NCBI GenBank assembly: GCA_013813755.1
Contig: JACCRD010000066.1
Span: forward strand, 1 to 15,391
Reading direction: 5' to 3'
From: Acidobacteriota bacterium
GTDB lineage: Bacteria; Acidobacteriota; Blastocatellia; Pyrinomonadales; Pyrinomonadaceae
DNA length: 15,391 nucleotides
Shown: positions 1 to 6,808 of the stretch, one piece after another
Layout of the letters: every line of letters begins with the position of its first letter
Numbering within the stretch: position 1 is the first letter of the stretch
The notes under the pieces: generated by a model
What the model was told of the DNA's origin: nothing
The model's database searches: none
The model's input: the letters and a program-made list of their open reading frames with translations, nothing else
Translations under genes and position numbers: made by a program

Positions 1-2022
1 GCGGCGATTGAAGGCACGCGCGAAATCGGTTTGGCGGTTCTCGCTACTACGCTTTCGCTTCTCGCCGTCTTTATCCCCGTCGGTTTTATGACCGGAATCG
101 TCGGGCGTTTTATGTCTTCGTTCGGTTTGACATCGGCGGCGGCGATTGCTGTTAGTTTGATTGTTTCGTTTACTTTAACGCCGATGCTCGCGGCGCGGTG
201 GATCAAGCCGAAGGAAGTCCAAAGTGAAAATGAATTTGAAAATCACGACGATAACTTGAACGATGGCGAAGAAACAATCCAAAATCCAAAATCTAAAATC
301 CAAAATGAAAGCAAGGATTCCTGGGTTTACAGCAAAATTGACCGTTCATACACGTGGCTTTTGAAACTTTCGATGGCGCATCGGTGGCTGGTAGTTTTAG
401 TATGCGCCGCCGTTATTTTCTCGATTTATCCGCTTTATAAATATGTCGGGATGAGTTTTCTGCCGGACGAAGACGAGTCGGCGTTTTCAATCAATTTGCG
501 CGGTCCGCAGGGAACGAGTCTCGCAGCAACGCAGAGTATTCTTGAAAGGATCGCGCGTGACATACGCGAACAGCTTCCGGGCGTGCAGAATACTTTGGTG
601 CAGGTGGGCGGTTTCGGTGGCGGATCAAATAACTCCGGTTCGGTGAACATCAGTCTTGTGCCGGTTGATGACCGCAAAGATTCGCAGGCTGATTTAATCG
701 GCAAAACTCGTGGCATCGTCAAAAAATATCAATCAAAAGATTATCGGGTCAACGTTTCCGGCTCATCTTCAATCGGAAACAGTCTCGGACTCGGGCGCGG
801 CGGTTCGGGCATCGGTTTTTATATTGCCGGACCGGACATCCAAAAACTTGATGAGTTTTCCGCACAATTAGTCGAAAAATTAAAAGCCGATCAAACCTTC
901 CGCGACGCAGACCGATCGCTTGAACCGGGCGCCCCTGAAATTCGCGTTTTGATCGACCGTGCAAACGCGGCGGATTTGGGCGTTCAAGCCGGAGATGTCG
1001 CGCAGGCTCTGAATATTTTGTCCGCCGGACAGCGCGTTTCAACTTTCAGCGAAGGCTCAGACCAGTTTGACGTTCTGGTGCAGGCGGAAGAATCTTTCCG
1101 TAGGACGCGCGACAGTCTGCAGTATTTTACGGTTGCTTCTTCAAACGGCGGCACGATTGGTCTGGAAAAACTCGTGCGGCTCGAAGAAGGTTTAAGTCCG
1201 GCGGCGATAAACCGTCTGAATCGCCAAAGGCAGGTGACGATTTCCGCGAGTTTGCCGCCGAACGCTTCAGAATCCGACGCGCTCGCCGTTCTTCAGGGTC
1301 ACGCCGCGTCGCTCAATTTGCCACAGGAATACCGGACGGGCGTGACCGGACAATCACAGGAACTCAACCGCGCATACGAATCGTTTATGCTCGCGTTTCT
1401 GCTTTCGTTCGTTTTTATGTATCTGATTTTAGCGGCGCAGTTTGAATCATTTATCCATCCGATCACGATTCTTTTAACTTTGCCACTTTCAATTCCGTTC
1501 GCTCTACTCTCAACTTTGATTGCCGGGCAGAGTTTAAATATTTTCTCCGCGCTCGGCATCCTGCTCCTTTTCGGAATCGTCAAGAAAAACGCGATTTTGC
1601 AGATTGACCATATGAATGGGCTGCGCTCCAAAGGAATGGAACGCTATGCCGCGATTATCCAAGGAAACCGCGACCGCCTGCGCCCGATCTTGATGACGAC
1701 CATTGCGCTTGTCGCCGGGATGATTCCTTTGATTGTCGGAAGCGGCGCCGGCGCGGCGACAAACCGTTCAATCGGGATTTTGGTTGTCGGCGGACAATCG
1801 ATGTGTCTGCTTTTGACACTTTTAGCGGTGCCGGTTTTTTATTCGATTTTTGAAGACATCCAGGAATCAACCGTCTGGCGAAAAATCGGCGGCGCATTCG
1901 CCGGGTTAGGAGAAAGATTGAAGGGCGCGTTCAGTAATTTAAAACGCAAAAAGAAAAATATCGAAACTGATACGGTTCAACCCTCAAAGGAAATTTATGT
2001 CCAACAAACCTCAAGCGAGTAG
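1..2022 (+). CDS. RND (HAE-1 type) efflux pump inner-membrane subunit, C-terminal part
   Basis: The frame is open from base 1, so the gene starts upstream; about 674 residues are visible. The first residues (EGTREIGLAVLATTLSL) match the region shortly after the TM4 Asp-Asp proton-relay pair of AcrB-like pumps. Roughly the first 400 residues, including that pair, therefore lie outside the window. TM5-TM6 come first, then a charged linker (visible residues about 61-105), TM7, the second periplasmic porter/docking loop (about 145-455) and TM8-TM12. FGIVKKNAIL (visible residues 524-533) holds the lysine equivalent to AcrB K940. The family exports drugs or other toxic compounds using the proton gradient, together with a periplasmic adaptor (not seen, probably upstream) and an outer-membrane channel. 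The TolC-family gene that overlaps its 3' end fits that channel. A basic tail (RLKGAFSNLKRKKK) follows the last membrane segment. The substrate cannot be told from sequence. Confidence 0.95.
   Translation, partial: AAIEGTREIGLAVLATTLSLLAVFIPVGFMTGIVGRFMSSFGLTSAAAIAVSLIVSFTLTPMLAARWIKPKEVQSENEFENHDDNLNDGEETIQNPKSKIQNESKDSWVYSKIDRSYTWLLKLSMAHRWLVVLVCAAVIFSIYPLYKYVGMSFLPDEDESAFSINLRGPQGTSLAATQSILERIARDIREQLPGVQNTLVQVGGFGGGSNNSGSVNISLVPVDDRKDSQADLIGKTRGIVKKYQSKDYRVNVSGSSSIGNSLGLGRGGSGIGFYIAGPDIQKLDEFSAQLVEKLKADQTFRDADRSLEPGAPEIRVLIDRANAADLGVQAGDVAQALNILSAGQRVSTFSEGSDQFDVLVQAEESFRRTRDSLQYFTVASSNGGTIGLEKLVRLEEGLSPAAINRLNRQRQVTISASLPPNASESDALAVLQGHAASLNLPQEYRTGVTGQSQELNRAYESFMLAFLLSFVFMYLILAAQFESFIHPITILLTLPLSIPFALLSTLIAGQSLNIFSALGILLLFGIVKKNAILQIDHMNGLRSKGMERYAAIIQGNRDRLRPILMTTIALVAGMIPLIVGSGAGAATNRSIGILVVGGQSMCLLLTLLAVPVFYSIFEDIQESTVWRKIGGAFAGLGERLKGAFSNLKRKKKNIETDTVQPSKEIYVQQTSSE
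276..310 (+). repeat. Tandem heptamer repeat (AATCCAA) inside the RND gene
   Basis: Four consecutive 7-base units are present: AATCCAA, AATCCAA, AATCTAA, AATCCAA (276-303). A decayed fifth unit, AATGAAA, follows. Three units make 21 bases, so the array stays in frame and encodes a 7-residue period (IQNPKSK, then IQNESK). It lies in the cytoplasmic linker between TM6 and TM7, next to an acidic stretch, a position that tolerates insertions. Such short tandemly repeated heptamers are known mainly from intergenic DNA of some bacteria, notably cyanobacteria. Confidence 0.8.
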
Positions 2023-4177
2023 ATTCTTGCGTCAAAAAATCAGGATTTCATTTTTCTCGTCGGCAATATTATTTGCCTTGTCGGTTGGCTTTTTGTTTTT
2101 CACAAACCTCGCGGTGATGGCACAAACTACTCCACCGCCAACCGCTCCGCCGACCACGAATCCGCCGAATCCGCAGCAGCAGCAACAGCAGCGACCCGAA
2201 AACGAAATTCGGCAGAACACGACGCCGCAAAATCAAACGCAGCAACAGCAGACGACTCAACCGAATTTACCTCCGCAGCAGCAAACTCAAACGCCGCAAA
2301 CACAGACACCGCAGACCACGCAGCCGAGCGGAACTAATCCAAATGTGCCAAATGCGCCGATTCAGACGCCGAATCAAAGCCTCGGGACTTCCGGCGGTGT
2401 CGCGCCTGCTGATTTGCCTGATGATCCGCCGCCGATTGCGCCGAATTTTCAGGCTCCGATGCGTCCTCTGCCAAGCGTCGAGCGCGTCGGCGTCGATGTT
2501 TCAAATCAGCTTCCGATCAGTCTTCGCGAAGCGATTACGCTGGCTCTGCAAAACAATAACGATATTGATTCGTCAAGAATTAACGTGCAAATCGCCGAAT
2601 TTGATTTAAGAGGCGCGCGCGGCATTTATGACCCAGTCATTGATTCGGAAAGTTATTATGAACGGCGCACAACTCCAACGAGTTCAACGATTGCGGGCGG
2701 CGCGAATGGTTCGGTCACGCAGTCGGATTTTACAAACGCATTCGGAGTGCGCGGGTTTTCGCCGTATAAAGGCGGTTCTTACACGCTTGATTATTCCAAC
2801 TCAAGATTGAACACGACCAACCAGAACGCAACGCTTAATCCGCAGTTTCCTTCAGCTTTAACCTTGACTTACGCCCAACCTCTGTGGCGTGGTTTTCGGT
2901 TTGACAATAATCGACGGTTGATTGAAATCGCCAAAAAGAATTTGAGTTTGACTGACGCGCAGTTTCGTCAGCAGGCGGTTGAAATAATCGCGCAGATCGA
3001 ACAGTTTTACTGGGATTTGGCTTTTTCGCTAAGAAATTTACAGGTGCAGATCGACGCCGTTAAACAAGCCCGCCTGCAACTGGAAAGCAATCAGCGTCTA
3101 GTCAGTAAGGGAGCGCTTGCCCCGATTGATATTATCGCCGCCAACACACAAATCACGACGTTCGAGCAAAATGTTTATACGGCGCAGGAAGCCGTTACGC
3201 GGGCAGAAAACAATCTGAAAGTTTTAATGTTGCCCGACCGCACAGCAGAAATTTGGGCGCGCGCGCTTGTGCCGGTGACGCCTGTCGAACTCGAAATTCC
3301 CGACGTGCCGCTCGAAGAAGCGGTCAGCGCGGCTTTGACCAATCGGCAGGAAATCGCTCAACTGCAGACGAGTGAAGAAATTAATAAAATTAACGAACGT
3401 TATTTTCGAGACCAAACGAAACCGCAGATTGATTTGGTCGGAAGCTACACGGGAAACGGGCTGGCGGGAACGCCCACGGTGCGGACCGGCACCACCACGA
3501 ACAGCTCAAGTGCCGCCATTTTAACGCGGGTCAATGAACTTTCGACGATCAATAATTTGCCTCTTTTGCCGGTGGCGACGACCACGACGACCAGCACGGT
3601 TCCGTCGAATCTGGTCGGTGGTTATTTTCAATCTCTGTCGAATTTAGTGACGGCGGATTATCCGACTTATCGCGTCGGTGTGCGGATTTCTCTGCCATTC
3701 GGAAACCGTATAGCGAAAGCGAATCTGGGCAGAACTTTGGTTGAGGGCAACCGCATTAGAAATCAACAGGCGCAGACGGGGCAAATCATCGAAGCCGATG
3801 TGCGCAATACGACCCAATCTCTGCGTTCGGCACAGGCGCGACTAGCTTCGGCTGCCGCTTCCAGAGCTTCCGCCGAACAGCTTTTTGAAAGCGAACAGCG
3901 TCAATTTCGCGCCGGAACCGGCACGGTTTTTCTCGTCCTCCAGCGCCAGAACGAACTCGTCGCCGCTCGCGGGCGCGAACTTCAGGCGCAGACCGATCTT
4001 AACAAAGCGATTTCTCAATTCAGGCGCGCCACCGGCGCCACGCTTTCCGCCAACAGCGTTGAGATTACCAAAGGCGGTTTGCCGAATTTCATATTCGGTC
4101 ACCCGCCTGAATTCGGTTCAAGTATATTTAGTTTCAGGCGCGGAATTGAAAATGATGAAAAAGTTTTAGGCAAATAA
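1997..4177 (+). CDS. TolC-family outer-membrane efflux channel
   Basis: This 726-residue protein belongs to the outer membrane efflux protein (OEP/TolC) family, the exit duct of tripartite pumps. The ATG start is supported by AAGGA at 1987-1991, five bases upstream. The start lies inside the RND gene (26-nt overlap), so the two are probably translationally coupled. A long signal peptide (about 1-42, ending AVMA before Q43) is followed by a Pro/Gln/Thr-rich segment to about residue 128. The first OEP repeat starts near LREAITLALQNNNDI (about 176), typical of the family's first helix. The second includes VGVRISLPFGNR and the helix AQARLASAAASRASAEQLF, ending with FLVLQRQNELVAARGRELQAQ. Without the linker the length is near or somewhat above the usual 450-550. 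A short tail follows the last helix. The family assignment is firm; the exported substrate is unknown. Confidence 0.95.
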   Translation: MSNKPQASRFLRQKIRISFFSSAILFALSVGFLFFTNLAVMAQTTPPPTAPPTTNPPNPQQQQQQRPENEIRQNTTPQNQTQQQQTTQPNLPPQQQTQTPQTQTPQTTQPSGTNPNVPNAPIQTPNQSLGTSGGVAPADLPDDPPPIAPNFQAPMRPLPSVERVGVDVSNQLPISLREAITLALQNNNDIDSSRINVQIAEFDLRGARGIYDPVIDSESYYERRTTPTSSTIAGGANGSVTQSDFTNAFGVRGFSPYKGGSYTLDYSNSRLNTTNQNATLNPQFPSALTLTYAQPLWRGFRFDNNRRLIEIAKKNLSLTDAQFRQQAVEIIAQIEQFYWDLAFSLRNLQVQIDAVKQARLQLESNQRLVSKGALAPIDIIAANTQITTFEQNVYTAQEAVTRAENNLKVLMLPDRTAEIWARALVPVTPVELEIPDVPLEEAVSAALTNRQEIAQLQTSEEINKINERYFRDQTKPQIDLVGSYTGNGLAGTPTVRTGTTTNSSSAAILTRVNELSTINNLPLLPVATTTTTSTVPSNLVGGYFQSLSNLVTADYPTYRVGVRISLPFGNRIAKANLGRTLVEGNRIRNQQAQTGQIIEADVRNTTQSLRSAQARLASAAASRASAEQLFESEQRQFRAGTGTVFLVLQRQNELVAARGRELQAQTDLNKAISQFRRATGATLSANSVEITKGGLPNFIFGHPPEFGSSIFSFRRGIENDEKVLGK
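2123..2380 (+). repeat. Pro/Gln/Thr-rich low-complexity coding segment with CAG/CAA runs
   Basis: Codons for residues about 43-128 of the TolC-like protein encode almost only P, Q, T and N. They include a six-glutamine run (from about 2176) and repeated QTPQ-type units near 2285-2320. The bases are CAG/CAA/CCG-rich and internally repetitive, so length variation by slippage is likely. It directly follows the signal peptide, so the segment would be a disordered, periplasm-facing N-terminal extension absent from classic TolC. Confidence 0.8.
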
Positions 4178-4194
4178 AATAATAAAAGAACAGA

Positions 4195-4219
4195 AGCTGA
4201 ACGACAATCTTTTTCAGCT
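4195..4219. terminator. Possible bidirectional terminator between convergent genes
   Basis: A 7-bp inverted repeat, AGCTGAA (4195-4201) and TTCAGCT (4213-4219), sits in the 50-bp gap between the convergent TolC-like and MFS genes. Read on the minus strand, the hairpin is followed by a T-rich stretch (TTCTTTTATTATTTTA), which suits termination of the MFS transcript. Read on the plus strand there is no clean T-run. The stem is short, so this is tentative. Confidence 0.4.
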
Positions 4220-4227
4220 GGAAAGTA

Positions 4228-5400
4228 TTATTTTGAATTACCGTTTGCCAAAATTATTTGCAAACCAATTAATAAAATGCAGCAGATTAAAATCACGAAA
4301 AATCCGGAGCGTAAACTGTCAAAAGCGGTTGAAGTAAAACCAACTAACCAGGTAATAAATGCCCCGCCGAGTGAACCGAAAACGAAGAGCGGCGTGGCGT
4401 TATGAATTGCTTGAAGACCAAAAATTTTCGTAAAACGCGAAAGATTGGTCGGATAAAGCGTCGAAGTTCCGAAGCCGAGAATCGCGGCTCCGATGTTTAG
4501 GAATAGAAAACTTTCCGCCCGCAAAATTAAAATTATTCCCGCCGTCATAATTATTACGCTACCTAATAGGACGGCGTTTTCGGTTAAAAATTTAAAAAAT
4601 AGAAAAGCGATGCCGCGCCCCAAAACCATAAAAAAGAAAAATATAAAGGCGGCAGAGAGCCATTCGTTTGCAGAATCCTGCGGCAGACGAGATTCAAAAG
4701 TTGTCAGCCAGCCGCCGACGCTGCTTTCAATTCCGATGTGGATAAAACTAAAAATCGCAATCAGCCACGCCGTCGTTGTTGTCCAGATTGGTTTTGTCGC
4801 GCCGGAAAAGATTTCTTTTTCATCAAAATTTTCCCGATAATTTGAAAGCTTGATTGCCGAGCCGATTAACAAAAACGATGAACTGAGCAAGATTGTCGGC
4901 AATAAAATACTTTCGGGCGATTTGAAAAAATCAACGAACGGCTTACACAAAATCGCGCCGATTCCCCAAAAAAAATTGATTGTGTTTAACGCCGAAGAAG
5001 ATTTGTCTCCGGCAATCTCGATAACTAGCAAATTTATTGCGGGAATAGTTAAACCGATCCCTGCACCGTAAATATAAATGGCTGCCAGACACCCAAACCA
5101 CATATCGATATTCAGCCCGGCGCACCCAGAAGCTAAAAGGCAAAATCCGCCGAACAACATTTTCAAAAACCCGAATTTTTTAACCAGGCGATTGTAAAAT
5201 AAAGTTCCGGTCAGGGAGCCGGCAAATTGCGCTGTAAAAAGATACCCGGCATCAAGATCGCTCAGAGAAAGGCGCTCTGCCAAAATCGGCAGGATTTGTC
5301 CGAGAATAACAGTAATTATCCCGATCAGAAGAAAACCCGCGTGCAGAAAAATCAAAAGTCTTTTGTTGGGCGGCGCGGGTGAATTCTCACTGCTTGTCAT
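4228..5400 (-). CDS. MFS transporter, FHS/FucP-like, probable sugar importer
   Basis: A 390-residue, very hydrophobic protein with about 12 predicted membrane spans in two six-helix halves separated by a charged loop (SNYRENFDEKEIF). Motifs such as GAGIGLTIPAINLLVIE and NTINFFWGIGAILCKPF resemble the fucose/glucose:proton symporter branch (FHS) of the major facilitator superfamily. These carry monosaccharides across the inner membrane. The ATG at 5398-5400 was chosen. A longer frame from a TTG at 5467-5469 would overlap the regulator's end by 35 bases and add only polar residues. With this ATG the gene starts 34 bases after the LacI-family stop on the same strand, so the two probably form one transcript. 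No strong Shine-Dalgarno sequence is visible at either start. The substrate is inferred only from context. Confidence 0.85.
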   Translation of the reverse strand: MTSSENSPAPPNKRLLIFLHAGFLLIGIITVILGQILPILAERLSLSDLDAGYLFTAQFAGSLTGTLFYNRLVKKFGFLKMLFGGFCLLASGCAGLNIDMWFGCLAAIYIYGAGIGLTIPAINLLVIEIAGDKSSSALNTINFFWGIGAILCKPFVDFFKSPESILLPTILLSSSFLLIGSAIKLSNYRENFDEKEIFSGATKPIWTTTTAWLIAIFSFIHIGIESSVGGWLTTFESRLPQDSANEWLSAAFIFFFFMVLGRGIAFLFFKFLTENAVLLGSVIIMTAGIILILRAESFLFLNIGAAILGFGTSTLYPTNLSRFTKIFGLQAIHNATPLFVFGSLGGAFITWLVGFTSTAFDSLRSGFFVILICCILLIGLQIILANGNSK

Positions 5401-5434
5401 AAAGAAAATTTCAGTTAAATATTGCTGGAAAAGT

Positions 5435-6508
5435 TTATTTTTTAACCGGAGCGGTTGATTGGCGCACAATCAATTTCGGTTCGACGGTCAAAGTTTCAGG
5501 AATTTCACTGTCGTCTTTTGCCTGATTATTCGCCACTCGCTTCAAAAGCGTCTGCGCGGCAAGGGTTCCCATTTCAAAAAGCGGTTGCCGGATCGTCGTC
5601 AGCGCCGGATTGTGAAACGCAGCGCCGTAAACATCGTCAAAGCCAAGCACCGAAACGTCTTCGGGAACGCGCAAACCAATTTCCTGCAAAGCGCGAATCG
5701 CGCCGATCGCGGAAACGTCGTTAAAAGCGAAAAGCGCAGTAAAAGGCTTTTTAGCGGCGAGAATTTTTTGCGCGGCAATGTAACCGATTTCGGGCGACGG
5801 AATATCGCCTTCGAGCTGTGCAGTCAAAGCACTTTCAATTTTAATTCCGCGTTTATTGGCAGCCCGCACAATCGTTTCCCAACGGATTTGTGTATCCGAA
5901 CTAAAATCCTGTCCTTTGATAAATGCAATTCGGCGGTGTCCGAGCGTGAAAAGATGTCCCATTCCGAGTTCCGCGGCGTGCTGATGATTTAATACAACAT
6001 TCGTCACGCCGGTTATTTTATCGTGTCCTGAAACTGAGACGACCGGCAGATTTGTCTGAAAACGAATCGGCGTATCAACGGCGATAATGCCTTCAACCTG
6101 TCTCTCAAGCAGCATTTTGGGGTGATGTTCCAAAAGATCGTCGCGGTGCAGGTGGCTTGCCGTCAAATAAAAAAAACCTTCTTTGGAAAGCGCGGCTTCG
6201 ACGCCGTTGAGAACCATAGCTGAATAACCGTCGGAAAGTTCCGGGACAAGTACACCGAAGGTAAAACTGCGCTGCGCTCGAAGACTGCGGGCGAAATAAT
6301 TCGGGCGATATTTATATTTTTCCGCCGCTTCGAAAATACGATCTTTAGTTTCCTGCGGAATTGTGCTTGCCGCCGGCGCGTCATTCAGCACAATCGAAAG
6401 TGAAGTCGTGGACAAACCGAGATGCGCGGCTAGTTCTTTTAAACTAACGTTTTGACTTTTTTCTTTCGCCGTATTTTTATTGACAGATTTTTTTGACGGA
6501 AGCGGCAT
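5435..6508 (-). CDS. LacI-family transcriptional regulator
   Basis: A 357-residue protein with standard LacI/GalR architecture. A short basic leader is followed by a helix-turn-helix at about 21-42 (VSLKELAAHLGLSTTSLSI) and a hinge helix at 70-77 (NYFARSLR, with the leucine that normally wedges into the minor groove). A periplasmic-binding-protein-like sugar domain runs from about 83 to the end, with the family motifs LGHRRIAFI, ALFAFND and VSVLGFDD. Compared with E. coli LacI, the DNA-reading positions Y17, Q18 and R22 are Thr34, Thr35 and Ile39. The ATG at 6506-6508 was chosen because the frame upstream, to a TTG at 6604, encodes an improbable hydrophobic Cys-rich stretch. No good ribosome site is seen. 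It is divergent from the TonB-dependent receptor and probably represses that promoter, and perhaps its own, until a sugar ligand binds. Confidence 0.93.
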   Translation of the reverse strand: MPLPSKKSVNKNTAKEKSQNVSLKELAAHLGLSTTSLSIVLNDAPAASTIPQETKDRIFEAAEKYKYRPNYFARSLRAQRSFTFGVLVPELSDGYSAMVLNGVEAALSKEGFFYLTASHLHRDDLLEHHPKMLLERQVEGIIAVDTPIRFQTNLPVVSVSGHDKITGVTNVVLNHQHAAELGMGHLFTLGHRRIAFIKGQDFSSDTQIRWETIVRAANKRGIKIESALTAQLEGDIPSPEIGYIAAQKILAAKKPFTALFAFNDVSAIGAIRALQEIGLRVPEDVSVLGFDDVYGAAFHNPALTTIRQPLFEMGTLAAQTLLKRVANNQAKDDSEIPETLTVEPKLIVRQSTAPVKK

Positions 6509-6551
6509 AGCGCAAAGTTTCGCACACGGGCATAAGCAAAGCAAGAATATT

Positions 6552-6581
6552 ATTAAAAGATTTTTGTTCTCTCTAGCTAAA
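6552..6581 (-). promoter_or_regulatory. Candidate promoter of the regulator-MFS transcript
   Basis: On the minus strand, TTTAGC (6576-6581) and TTTAAT (6552-6557) are separated by 18 bases and would start transcription about 36 bases before the regulator's ATG. The -10 box is a 5/6 match to TATAAT and the -35 is poor, so this is only a candidate. The tandem operator boxes lie about 60-90 bases upstream of it. Confidence 0.25.
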
Positions 6582-6596
6582 CAATTTAAAAAAGCC

Positions 6597-6626
6597 TTGA
6601 CCAAAATGTTACAACAGTGTTATAAA
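6597..6626 (+). promoter_or_regulatory. Sigma70-like promoter for the TonB-dependent receptor
   Basis: TTGACC (6597-6602) and TATAAA (6621-6626) are separated by 18 bases. The -35 and -10 boxes each match the consensus at 5 of 6 positions. Transcription would begin near 6633, immediately before the tandem operator-like boxes, leaving a leader of about 175 bases. This is the best promoter seen in the divergent region. Confidence 0.6.
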
Positions 6627-6637
6627 TTCTATGTCTA

Positions 6638-6664
6638 CTAAAACGATTTAGTAAAACGATTCAG
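6638..6664. promoter_or_regulatory. Tandem LacI-family operator-like boxes
   Basis: CTAAAACGATTTAG (6638-6651) is a near palindrome, symmetric at 12 of 14 positions around a central CG, which is the hallmark of LacI/GalR operators. A second copy, GTAAAACGATTCAG (6651-6664), repeats TAAAACGATTYAG with a 13-base period and shares one G with the first. The pair starts about 12 bases after the -10 box, over the expected first transcribed bases, where a bound repressor would block the receptor promoter. The adjacent divergent LacI-family gene is the obvious binder. Binding itself is inferred. Confidence 0.65.
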
Positions 6665-6808
6665 TAATTTTTCTAAAGCACAAATTGTCATCTATTCCTG
6701 ACGTGATTTTGAAGTTAAAAAGAATTTTCAAAACACGTTTCGCGGTTGTCGCCGCACAAAGCGACTATCTTCCGTTATTATATTTAATCAGTTCTGGAGG
6801 TCTCCCAA
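6665..6808 (+). other. Long leader before the receptor gene, with inverted repeats and a strong ribosome site
   Basis: About 145 noncoding bases separate the operator boxes from the receptor start. TTTTGAA (6707-6713) pairs with TTCAAAA (6727-6733) across a 13-base spacer. Further on, GCGG and CCGC face each other around 6742-6755. GGAGGT at 6796-6801, seven bases before the ATG at 6809, is the best Shine-Dalgarno sequence in the window and fixes that start. No known riboswitch was recognised. Confidence 0.4.

Noticed and set aside
276..310. Short repeat array considered as CRISPR-like.
   Set aside because: Units are 7 bases, contiguous and without spacers, inside a coding frame.
5401..5469. 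Longer MFS start (TTG at 5467-5469) overlapping the regulator's 3' end.
   Set aside because: The added residues are polar and precede the first membrane span. The ATG at 5400 gives a normal MFS length and N-terminus.
6509..6604. N-terminal extension of the LacI-family gene from a TTG at 6604, giving a hydrophobic Cys-rich stretch that could look like a membrane anchor.
   Set aside because: It overlaps the promoter region, has no ribosome site, and is not expected before a LacI helix-turn-helix. The ATG at 6508 gives the normal family length.
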